Source: Sphingobacteriaceae bacterium (lineage in GTDB: Bacteria; Bacteroidota; Bacteroidia; B-17B0; Aurantibacillaceae). From it: a DNA stretch of 13,556 nt. Shown piece after piece: positions 6,726 through 13,556 of this stretch. The position numbers and the translations under genes are program-made. Position 1 is the stretch's first letter. Every line of letters begins with the position of its first letter. The stretch lies in assembly GCA_023251695.1 (NCBI GenBank), contig JAHEYE010000069.1, forward strand, positions 1-13,556, given 5' to 3'. The notes below the pieces were generated by a model, which was not told the origin of the DNA, did not search any database, and saw only the letters and a list, made by a program, of their open reading frames with translations.

Positions 6726-7348
6726 TGAAAAAAATAACAGTTTTGTTTTTTATGTGTCTTTCGGCCGCCGTATTTGCCCAGCGTGATTTTGAAATTATTT
6801 TATTCGATGCCGAAGTGAATGATTTTGACGTAATAGGTGAAGATGCCTATGAAAAAAACAACCGTGTAAGGGAAGATATAACCATGAAGGTTAAGACCGA
6901 AGTGAAAACAACCACTAAAGCAGAAGCTGCGGGTGGTTTGAGTTTTGAAGCAACAAATATTATTGACGGTAACATGAAGACTTGCTGGCTGAGTTCAGGC
7001 GACGGTAAAAACGAGGATATAGAATTAACGATTGATCTGGAGGAAGTGGAAGGTATTAATCAAGCATCCGTCAGTGATATTTATTTCTTTTCAGGAAACC
7101 GGAAAGACTATCATACCTGGAAAGACTATAACCGCATTAAAAAAATAACAATGACGGTGAACGATTTGCCTTACGGTGAAATTAAATTTGAAGATACTTA
7201 CAAGCAACAAAGCATAGATCTGGATAAATTTAAAATTGACCGCAGCCGCCGATGCCGGATCCGTTTCAGAATTGTAGATGTTTACAAAGGCAATAAGTTC
7301 AACCAGCTTGCGGTAAGCGATATTCAACTTTTAGGGAGAGCTAAATAA
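6722..7348 (+). CDS. Secreted protein with discoidin-like (NADase-type glycan-binding) domain
   Basis: This 208-residue protein begins with a signal peptide (MMKKITVLFFMCLSAAVFA, cleavage probably before Gln20). A short charged linker at about 20-70 is followed by a galactose-binding-like beta-sandwich. Its most telling stretch is FEATNIIDGNMKTCWLSSGDG (about 75-95), matching the A-x-N-x-x-D-G-x-x-x-T-x-W pattern of discoidin-type domains found beside bacterial NADase toxins and in many exported proteins. The closing FNQLAVSDIQLLG (193-205) also fits such folds. I see no catalytic domain, so binding of a sugar or another protein is the likeliest activity. Location is periplasmic or outside the cell; the Gln at the cleavage site is not the Cys of a lipoprotein. 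It ends the plus-strand run and overlaps the convergent HIT gene by 18 bp. Confidence 0.78.
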   Translation: MMKKITVLFFMCLSAAVFAQRDFEIILFDAEVNDFDVIGEDAYEKNNRVREDITMKVKTEVKTTTKAEAAGGLSFEATNIIDGNMKTCWLSSGDGKNEDIELTIDLEEVEGINQASVSDIYFFSGNRKDYHTWKDYNRIKKITMTVNDLPYGEIKFEDTYKQQSIDLDKFKIDRSRRCRIRFRIVDVYKGNKFNQLAVSDIQLLGRAK

Positions 7349-7741
7349 ACTAATTTGTTCTGCTATTTTTTTTGCAATGGCCTCAAACTCGTCCTTGCTC
7401 AACTTCAATTTTGGATTAGCGAAATTACAATCGCTCATATTATTAATAGGAATCAAATGAACGTGCGCGTGAGGAACTTCCAAACCGATGATGCTTACTG
7501 AAATCCGGTTACAGGGAATTGCTTTTTTAATAGCATTCGCAATTTGCTTACTGAACTCCATTAAACCGATATAAGTCTCAGAATCCAAATCAAAAACATA
7601 ATCCACTTCTTTTTTGGGAATAACAAGGGTGTGGCCTTTTGTAAGCGGGAAAATATCAAGAAAAGCAATGAATTTATTATTTTCCGCTACTTTGTAGCAT
7701 GGAATTTCACCATTTATGATTTTGGTAAAAATACTCGCCAT
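7331..7741 (-). CDS. HIT family protein (histidine triad nucleotide hydrolase)
   Basis: HIT proteins hydrolyse nucleotide phosphoramidates or dinucleoside polyphosphates. The 136-residue product starts MASIFTKIINGEIPCYKV, typical of HinT-like bacterial members, has FPLTKGHTLVIPKK at 31-44, and carries the triad VPHAHVHLIP with His91, His93 and His95; His93 is the expected nucleophile position. The start codon shares a base with the greA stop (TAATG on the minus strand), so the two genes are translationally coupled. The final six codons overlap the 3' end of the convergent discoidin-domain gene. No intrinsic terminator is visible beyond the stop codon, so transcripts may run into the antisense of the plus-strand operon. 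Confidence 0.94.
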   Translation of the reverse strand: MASIFTKIINGEIPCYKVAENNKFIAFLDIFPLTKGHTLVIPKKEVDYVFDLDSETYIGLMEFSKQIANAIKKAIPCNRISVSIIGLEVPHAHVHLIPINNMSDCNFANPKLKLSKDEFEAIAKKIAEQISLFSSP

Positions 7742-8214
7742 TAAATAGAAATGTTAACCACTTCAAAAGGAATTATACCTGCCGGAACTGCAATATCAAC
7801 CTTATCCCCTACCTTTTTACCCAACAAGCCTTTTCCGATGGGAGAATCAACTGAAATTTTTCCCGACTTCAAATCCGCTTCCTGTTCAGCAACCAATGTA
7901 TAAGCCATGGTTGCGTTATTTTTTAGATTCTTTATTTTAACTGTCGTAAGGATGCTTACTTTGCTTAGGTCTAACTGGCTTTCGTCAACCAAGCGTGCAT
8001 TCACCATAACATCTTTTAATTTGGCTATTTTAATCTCTAATAAGGCCTGCGCCTCACGTGCAGCGTCATACTCGGCATTTTCACTCAAATCACCCTTCTC
8101 GCGGGCTTCTACAACAGCTTGCGTGCAGCGGCGGCGCTCAACGGTCTCCAATTGATGTAATTCATCTTTTAGTTTTTGTAAACCTTCTGCTGTATAATAT
8201 CCGATATTTGCCAT
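7741..8214 (-). CDS. greA: Transcription elongation factor GreA
   Basis: GreA binds the RNA polymerase secondary channel and stimulates cleavage of backtracked RNA. The 157-residue protein has the usual length and two-part build. An N-terminal coiled coil carries GDLSENAEYDAA (41-52) at its tip, with Asp42 and Glu45 equivalent to the catalytic acidic pair Asp41/Glu44 of E. coli. A C-terminal FKBP-like domain follows, with SPIGKGLLGKKVGDKVDI near residues 124-141. A good Shine-Dalgarno-like AGAAAGG lies 7 nt upstream of the ATG on the minus strand, unusual beside neighbours that lack one. The U-tract of a terminator ends just 14 nt before the start codon. The HIT gene follows with a 1-nt overlap. 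Confidence 0.96.
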   Translation of the reverse strand: MANIGYYTAEGLQKLKDELHQLETVERRRCTQAVVEAREKGDLSENAEYDAAREAQALLEIKIAKLKDVMVNARLVDESQLDLSKVSILTTVKIKNLKNNATMAYTLVAEQEADLKSGKISVDSPIGKGLLGKKVGDKVDIAVPAGIIPFEVVNISI

Positions 8215-8228
8215 AATCCAACCTTTCT

Positions 8229-8263
8229 AAAAAAAGAAGAATCCCGATAACTCGGGACTCTTC
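8229..8263 (-). terminator. Intrinsic terminator downstream of the PorV-like gene and just before greA
   Basis: On the minus strand, 8263-8252 pairs with 8247-8236 to form a 12-bp stem around a 4-nt GUUA loop. All pairs are Watson-Crick except one G-U (8258 with 8241). Seven consecutive U residues follow (complement of 8229-8235). On the plus strand no U-tract follows, so it works in one direction only. It lies 25 nt beyond the PorV-like stop codon, and its U-tract ends 14 nt before the greA ATG. Confidence 0.9.
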
Positions 8264-8288
8264 ATGAAAAAGTAAAATAAATATTTAA

Positions 8289-9392
8289 CTATAAGTTTAT
8301 CCTAAAGCCAAAAGTATGGCATCCGCCAAATGGGTTTGTAAATCTGTATGCGTAATCAATTCCGAAGGTCGATTTCTTTTCGCCCAAAGGAATTTCAACT
8401 GTAGCACCACAAGTAGGACCAGTGAAAGCTGTCATGCGTTGTGCTTTTAAATCGTCGTTTCCTTTTTTGAAAATGTACTTCTCCGAATATAAACCACCTC
8501 TGATCATTAAAATATCTTTCCAGGAATATTCCAAACCAAATAAGTAGTTATCGTTCGTGAAAGAGTTAGAAGTAAAGTTTGCTGCCAAGGTAACACGGTG
8601 TGTTTTTAATGTGCCCGAGGTATCTTTAGTTAAGTAGAAATCATAGGCCCCTCCGATATTAATAAGAGCAGGTAATTCAAATCCTGCAGAACGGTTAGTA
8701 ATGGTATAATCATAATCGAAACCTGAAAAAGTAGTTGTTCCTTTAACGGTAGCCTGCTTTGTTAAACCATCTCCTTTATAATACATTTTCGGACCCACAT
8801 TTTTTAATGCAATACCGATGTGGAACTGATCCATTTTACCTGTGTGATACTGGATACCCGCATCAATAGCAACACCTCGTGCCGATACGTCTGAGATTTG
8901 TTCAGATATGATTTTTAAATTAATACCACCGTAAATATTATCAGAGAATCCTTTTGCGTAAGATAAACTGATGTTATAAAACGAAGGGCTGAAAGTTCCT
9001 AAACCGCCTTCCGGCTGCTCTTCAGTGGTTCTTTCAATTTTTCCTGCATTAATTGATACCACACCAAAACCAATACATCCCGTTTCGCCCACGTGTTGGG
9101 TTACACCAAAAGCGTTCATATAAATTCCGGAACCCACTAACCAGTTGTTTCTTGAGAAATTTATTTCTGTCTTTTTGGTAAAAGCAGTACCGGCAATATT
9201 TAAAAACTGAGCCTCGATACCTTTTGAACGCGCTTGTGCGGAACCGGCCCATCCGGCACTACGTCCGTATGGATTCATTAATAATTGTGAAGCGCCAGCC
9301 TGACCTGCACGTTCAGGGTTACCTGCAAAAACCGAACCGGTTAGTGCTGTTGTTAAAACCAGAAGTTTTACTTTATTTAAATTTTTACTCAT
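8289..9392 (-). CDS. PorV/PorQ-family outer-membrane protein
   Basis: This 367-residue outer-membrane beta-barrel protein resembles the PorV/PorQ family of the type IX secretion system (FadL-like fold). PorV shuttles or accepts cargo at the outer membrane in that system. A signal peptide covers about residues 1-23 (cleavage near VFA-G). The mature start GQAGASQLLMNPYGRSAGWAG and the following EAQFLNIAGTAFTKKTEINFSRNNWL match the amino-terminal pattern of the family, in which the segment leads into NPA-like residues. Alternating hydrophobic strands run to the C-terminal HTFGFRINL. The family includes many paralogues that are not PorV itself, so I give no gene symbol. It follows the large secreted protein by 19 nt with no terminator between, suggesting a co-expressed partner. 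A strong terminator comes after it. Confidence 0.83.
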   Translation of the reverse strand: MSKNLNKVKLLVLTTALTGSVFAGNPERAGQAGASQLLMNPYGRSAGWAGSAQARSKGIEAQFLNIAGTAFTKKTEINFSRNNWLVGSGIYMNAFGVTQHVGETGCIGFGVVSINAGKIERTTEEQPEGGLGTFSPSFYNISLSYAKGFSDNIYGGINLKIISEQISDVSARGVAIDAGIQYHTGKMDQFHIGIALKNVGPKMYYKGDGLTKQATVKGTTTFSGFDYDYTITNRSAGFELPALINIGGAYDFYLTKDTSGTLKTHRVTLAANFTSNSFTNDNYLFGLEYSWKDILMIRGGLYSEKYIFKKGNDDLKAQRMTAFTGPTCGATVEIPLGEKKSTFGIDYAYRFTNPFGGCHTFGFRINL

Positions 9393-9411
9393 AATTTCTT
9401 AGCCTTAAACA

Positions 9412-12400
9412 TTAATAGTTTTGTAAATCCATTGGTCTCATTACACCGAACCATTTTAAGATTTTCTCACCAACACCAGGAGCATCGATATGGAAAATAT
9501 ACAATCCGCTAGCCACCGGAATACCAAATTGATTTTTCAAATCCCAATCCAAATAAGGTGCGCGTTTAGATTGCTTAATGTCGTTTGTAGTTAAGTAATC
9601 ATCTTCCTGACCACTCACATCACGTTTAAAGGTTCTCACCAAAGTTCCATTCATGGTGAATATCTTAATTGTACAAACTGATGGCAGAGCTGTAATTCTT
9701 ACCCTGTTATCCAAACGGCTTGATTCGTATTGTGAATAAGCGTAATAAGGATTCGGAACAATCCGGATATAATCCATCGCGTTTTTAGCAGTAGAAGCTT
9801 GTCCGATCATAGTATAAATGTCATCCGTTGAAAACTGATACATCGGCAAATCACTATTTTGCGGGGCAGACGAAGTATCAATCGGCAAGAAAGATTGTGT
9901 AGTACTATACACCCATCCACCTGCACTTGATACAGGGCCATTATGCGCAATAAAGTTACTCGCATAAGGGATACGTGTTGCCCACTCAGTAGCTAATCCA
10001 TAACGATATGGTTTATTTACACGTAAACGCACTTTACATTCGCAAGGCATATCAGCAGGATCCTTGAATGAATAACCTCTCTTCATCATAGGAACAGTTA
10101 CCCACATAGCATCACGTAATACATTTCTTAATGCCCAGTGCACTAATGCCATCGCAGAACCTGAACCTGTATTGGTCTGAGCCAATTTCATTTGATCATA
10201 TATTTGCTGACAAGCATCGTATCTTCCCGCACCAATCGGTTTAGTAGCCAATGGTAACATATTGACAAATGACGAGGTTGTCATAGTTGTGCTGTAAACT
10301 GCACCTTTACCATGACCAAAAACATAAACATAATGTCTTCCGCCAAATGCGTTATCATATGTACTTCCATCTTTTGTACCTGTTGGGTTCCACCGCATAT
10401 CATTTCCGTTATCGGTATAATTGTAGCTGTCTTCACCAAAAGCCATGTTTAAACGCTCACCTGTCTCCAAGTTAATTGCATAACCCGGGAACCAACCCAT
10501 ACCTCTAGCAGCAATATAATCTGCGTCATCTTGACTACTTGTAACAGTACCATCACCAACATTTCCATTCTTATCAACCGATGCATGATCCCTCATGTTA
10601 AAGCGACGGTTCACACCTTCAGCAAGAAGGGAGTCGTCCTGCATTTCTAATACAACACAACGGGTCCATTTGCTCTTATCAGGTGTAAACACAACGTCAA
10701 CACTTGATAAATAGCGGAAATCAATATCAGAAGTAGGATCATTTGCATCATTAGCAAGTATCCATTTGCCATAGTGGCCCGGACCTGCTGCGCAAGTACC
10801 TCTTGTAGCAGAAACTAGACTATAAGGTGACCATGTTCCGCCTAACACATTATCGAAAACTTTATTACGGTCGGTTGGATAATCGTTAAATTCAACTGCA
10901 GGTTGCGCAGTGTTAATACCTGAGCGAATCCAATTATCAGGATCCGGATCATCCGTATCAACCAAACCAGTTAACCATTGCTTGGTAGGATCAGCAAAAG
11001 TCATTGTAGCTTCCAACAAATCGCCGGCATTAGTAGTAGCAGGCAAGGAGACTGTTTGACTAACTAATCCGGCAGGATCTGCCACCTGATGAATATTAAC
11101 TGACAAGCCTAATTCACTGAAATAATATTCTTCGCCAACTTTTATCGATCTCTTAGGCTGGTACATTTTATTATCAGATAAATTAGTTAACACCCATGTG
11201 ATTGAATCGGCATTAAGTGCCGAGTTAATGCCAACATAATTTTTACCATTTAAAATAGTATTAGATGTTGTTGCTACAGGTGCCCAAGGATTTGGAACAG
11301 GTGTATTGGTAACATTATAAGCTGTTGAAGGTAATTTCAAGAACTTAATTGTAAATGTACTGTTAGGAACATTTAGAGGGTCAACCACTTTTACGTTTAC
11401 AGGACCTCTGCCATTTTGGTAAGTAGGATTTTTTACGAAACCGGTAGCAACAATCGCTGCTTCTGTTTCAGCTGTAAAATCTAAAATATTTCCACCATTA
11501 CCCTGACCTTCAATCCGTGTAATCTTAGGGCCATAACCATAAATTGATTGTACAGTAGTTCCATCTTTTTCGAAATCGAAAATATGAGGGATACCGCCTG
11601 CACGTTTTACTTTCCTTCCTTCTAGGTAAGGACGTTTTTGACCTAAGAAACTTCCTTCTGTACATGCATCGCTTCCCGGTATAGCATCAGGCTTATAAGG
11701 AGCGAAATTATTGTAGGCATAAGCAGCTGCAAGGAAATAGTAAGTTTTGTTATTGATTAACTTTTTAATAGTACCTGTTGCAAAAGCATCTTCAGTAACT
11801 TTGAAGGTAGATAGAATACCTGCATCATTACCTTCCACTTTTACAGACGGAACTTCAACACCGATTGAACCATCGAAGTTATAATTGATCAACCGGGCAA
11901 CTCCATTCTTAATATCACACTGGAAAACCAATTTAGCTTTTGTTTCATCATCAAGATCCGTTTGAGATACCTGATTGTTCTGGATCTGATAAACTTTATA
12001 ACCTTCAAAAGCATAATATTTATCAGGGTTTGCTAAACAAGAAACGGTTTGGCCCGGTATGCCTAAAATGGTAACATCGGCTTCCTTATAACTATTAAGA
12101 TAGTTATTACTGGTTGGTTTATTTGATAAGTAAACAATTAACTCATTGTTACCTTCCTGAATAGTCAAATCCGGACCTTCAGGACCATCTAATAATTTGA
12201 AACAGTTATCAAACAATCCTTGTGCTTTAATATCAGCGGTCTTTAATAAAGAAACCGCATGCAAATTTCCGTTTTTTAGTGGCGAACGTGCCCAAGGCAA
12301 ACCAAAAGTTACATTGTTAATTGCGCCAGGCAATAATGTAAAAGGACCTGCTGATTGTAAGAAACGGCGGTCACCCGCTAAATTACCGGCATCAAATTCA

Positions 12401-13556
12401 TTCCAACCTGTACGCACTGGATATAATTCACCATCATAAACATAATCAACAGGTGTTGATCCACCATAACCATTTCCACCATAAGTTACCTTAGAACCAT
12501 CTTTCCATAAACCTATCATATAACCATAATAGTGTGAAGCTAAACGAGGGTCGCTGATTGAAGGATTCGGCCCACCATTGTTATAATAAAGGAATTTAGA
12601 CATTCCTATGGTTTCACCTAATTCGTCAGTCATTCCGTCAAAATCATTATCCACTAAATCAAGCGTATCGGCGAGCGGGCCTTTAAAGAAGTCGCAACCT
12701 AAAGCTGCAGGAAAATCTTCGTAACCAGGGGTGCTTCCGTTATCTTCATCAGTACCATCGCTATTATAAATAAAACCTAAACCTTTTTGAATATCACAAC
12801 CCACATAATCATCACCGTAGTTACCTAAATCAGCATCTGTCCAAACAGTGAAATATGTTTTGGTTAATGTAAAAGACGAACGGTTAATTACTTCGTAGTT
12901 ATAGAAGGTCATATTATTAATGTCGTCATTGGTTTTAAAACCAAATGCCTGACCACGTACTTCTAATCCTATCGATTGCCCACCTGTTTCCGTATGGATA
13001 TCACCTTTATCGTTAAATACCCACCATAATGTTTCATCACCAAATAATTTTGCTTCGCAAACACCAAGTGAATTTTTAGCTGCTAAGTTATTTACGTCGT
13101 AATAAGGATAGTCACCAACAGAAGGATCGTATTCATTATTTCCGTCCTTATCATAAAATGGCGCCAATAAAGTTCCGTGATTTTTAGTCGGATCTAAAGG
13201 ATTACCCGGCCAGTTTTTTACTTCTTCAGAAATAACATTATTAAAAACAAGATTGTCTACATCCTTACGTGTGATGTGGAAAATCTTATCGTAATCGTTA
13301 CAAACATCTTCTTCAGTTGATGCGGTAGCTACATTTAAAGGTCCGGGCCAAAAATCGAAACCACTTTGACGGTAAGTCATGGCCGCAACTTTTAACTGTC
13401 CACCCGCATCTAATCCACCAATCCAAATAGAGCCCGCAAAGTTTGCATTTACCATTTGTGATTTGTCTTGTGTACCGGGAACACCATAATAGGCATTACC
13501 GCTACCAAATAAATCCCACCACATATCACCACCGGTATAAATAATGGTTCTCACAT
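9412..13556 (-). CDS. Very large secreted surface protein with FlgD-like/T9SS-type C-terminal domain, 5'-truncated by the window edge
   Basis: The open frame runs off the right edge; the GTG at 13552-13554 is read as Val, since GGDMWWDL and the following GSIWIGGLDAGGQLKVAAMTYRQSG normally lie after a signal peptide in this Bacteroidota family. About 1,381 residues are visible. Acidic loops at about 133-148 (YDKDGNNEYDP) and 300-309 (DNDFDGMTDE) look like Ca2+ sites. GDRRFLQSAGPFTLLPG (about 394-410) and an Ig/Fn3-like stretch around LTIQEGNNELIVYLSN follow. The C-terminal domain starts near IRIVPNPYYAY (about 1263) and contains TIKIFTMNGTLVRTF and WDLKNQFGIPVASGLYIF. That is an FlgD-like Ig fold resembling a type IX sorting domain, but it ends GEKILKWFGVMRPMDLQNY, longer than usual. 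No enzymatic motif was recognised; an adhesive or structural role is inferred. It is immediately followed by the PorV-like gene. Confidence 0.85.
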   Translation of the reverse strand, partial: VRTIIYTGGDMWWDLFGSGNAYYGVPGTQDKSQMVNANFAGSIWIGGLDAGGQLKVAAMTYRQSGFDFWPGPLNVATASTEEDVCNDYDKIFHITRKDVDNLVFNNVISEEVKNWPGNPLDPTKNHGTLLAPFYDKDGNNEYDPSVGDYPYYDVNNLAAKNSLGVCEAKLFGDETLWWVFNDKGDIHTETGGQSIGLEVRGQAFGFKTNDDINNMTFYNYEVINRSSFTLTKTYFTVWTDADLGNYGDDYVGCDIQKGLGFIYNSDGTDEDNGSTPGYEDFPAALGCDFFKGPLADTLDLVDNDFDGMTDELGETIGMSKFLYYNNGGPNPSISDPRLASHYYGYMIGLWKDGSKVTYGGNGYGGSTPVDYVYDGELYPVRTGWNEFDAGNLAGDRRFLQSAGPFTLLPGAINNVTFGLPWARSPLKNGNLHAVSLLKTADIKAQGLFDNCFKLLDGPEGPDLTIQEGNNELIVYLSNKPTSNNYLNSYKEADVTILGIPGQTVSCLANPDKYYAFEGYKVYQIQNNQVSQTDLDDETKAKLVFQCDIKNGVARLINYNFDGSIGVEVPSVKVEGNDAGILSTFKVTEDAFATGTIKKLINNKTYYFLAAAYAYNNFAPYKPDAIPGSDACTEGSFLGQKRPYLEGRKVKRAGGIPHIFDFEKDGTTVQSIYGYGPKITRIEGQGNGGNILDFTAETEAAIVATGFVKNPTYQNGRGPVNVKVVDPLNVPNSTFTIKFLKLPSTAYNVTNTPVPNPWAPVATTSNTILNGKNYVGINSALNADSITWVLTNLSDNKMYQPKRSIKVGEEYYFSELGLSVNIHQVADPAGLVSQTVSLPATTNAGDLLEATMTFADPTKQWLTGLVDTDDPDPDNWIRSGINTAQPAVEFNDYPTDRNKVFDNVLGGTWSPYSLVSATRGTCAAGPGHYGKWILANDANDPTSDIDFRYLSSVDVVFTPDKSKWTRCVVLEMQDDSLLAEGVNRRFNMRDHASVDKNGNVGDGTVTSSQDDADYIAARGMGWFPGYAINLETGERLNMAFGEDSYNYTDNGNDMRWNPTGTKDGSTYDNAFGGRHYVYVFGHGKGAVYSTTMTTSSFVNMLPLATKPIGAGRYDACQQIYDQMKLAQTNTGSGSAMALVHWALRNVLRDAMWVTVPMMKRGYSFKDPADMPCECKVRLRVNKPYRYGLATEWATRIPYASNFIAHNGPVSSAGGWVYSTTQSFLPIDTSSAPQNSDLPMYQFSTDDIYTMIGQASTAKNAMDYIRIVPNPYYAYSQYESSRLDNRVRITALPSVCTIKIFTMNGTLVRTFKRDVSGQEDDYLTTNDIKQSKRAPYLDWDLKNQFGIPVASGLYIFHIDAPGVGEKILKWFGVMRPMDLQNY

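Noticed and set aside
7366..7373. Run of eight T residues just after the discoidin-domain gene, as a possible plus-strand terminator
   Set aside because: The only nearby inverted repeat (7330-7334 with 7341-7345) is a short AT-rich 5-bp stem about 20 nt away, and the run lies in the HIT coding region. It is not a convincing terminator.
8309..8316. TACTTTTG on the minus strand as a -7 promoter element for greA
   Set aside because: It matches TAnnTTTG but no -33 element lies at the proper distance, and it sits in the coding end of the PorV-like gene. It is left as unproven.
13552..13554. GTG as the start codon of the large secreted protein
   Set aside because: The frame stays open to the window edge and the residues downstream match the mature region of the family, with no signal peptide visible. 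The real start is outside the window.
1..13556. CRISPR arrays, tRNA or rRNA genes, insertion sequences and phage genes
   Set aside because: None were recognised on either strand. The window is almost fully covered by the listed genes.

Overview
The window looks like a chromosomal segment from a member of the Bacteroidota. The evidence is the gene content: a PorV/PorQ-type outer-membrane protein next to a very large secreted protein of the kind linked to type IX secretion, a DUF2520/KdsC-like/UbiA/Maf run familiar from that phylum, a cytochrome c maturation (Ccm) cluster with phylum-typical variants, AT-rich spacers and few Shine-Dalgarno sequences. I cannot place it below phylum from sequence alone.

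Layout. Bases 1-7348 (+ strand) hold one tightly packed run of nine genes: ccmC (5' end cut off by the window), a CcmD-like protein, ccmE, ccmF, a Rossmann/DUF2520 protein, a KdsC-like HAD phosphatase, a UbiA prenyltransferase, a Maf nucleotide pyrophosphatase and a secreted protein with a discoidin-like domain. Nearly all junctions overlap (8, 4, 23, 29, 14 and 4 nt). The exceptions are an 18-nt gap before ubiA and a 72-nt spacer between ccmE and ccmF. That spacer holds an inverted repeat built from 7-nt units. Bases 7331-13556 (- strand) hold, in transcription order, a large secreted protein (5' end beyond the window), a PorV/PorQ-like protein, a strong intrinsic terminator, greA and a HIT protein. 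The two strands converge, and the last genes overlap by 18 bp at their 3' ends.

How the genes work together. The Ccm genes move and attach heme for c-type cytochromes. CcmC loads heme onto CcmE, the CcmD-like protein probably assists, and CcmF delivers it to apocytochrome. CcmE here has the CXXXY heme-binding motif (Cys116, Tyr120) in place of the HXXXY of E. coli. The next four genes are cytoplasmic or inner-membrane housekeeping functions (envelope sugar and lipid chemistry, nucleotide clean-up). On the other strand, the large protein and the PorV-like protein form a plausible cargo and outer-membrane-partner pair, and greA-HIT is a small housekeeping operon.

I found no CRISPR array, tRNA, rRNA, transposase, phage gene or defence system. 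The most unusual items are the heptad-built inverted repeat, the cysteine-type CcmE in an otherwise recognisable Ccm cluster, the terminator immediately upstream of greA, and the large cargo with a C-terminal tail that extends past a usual sorting domain.
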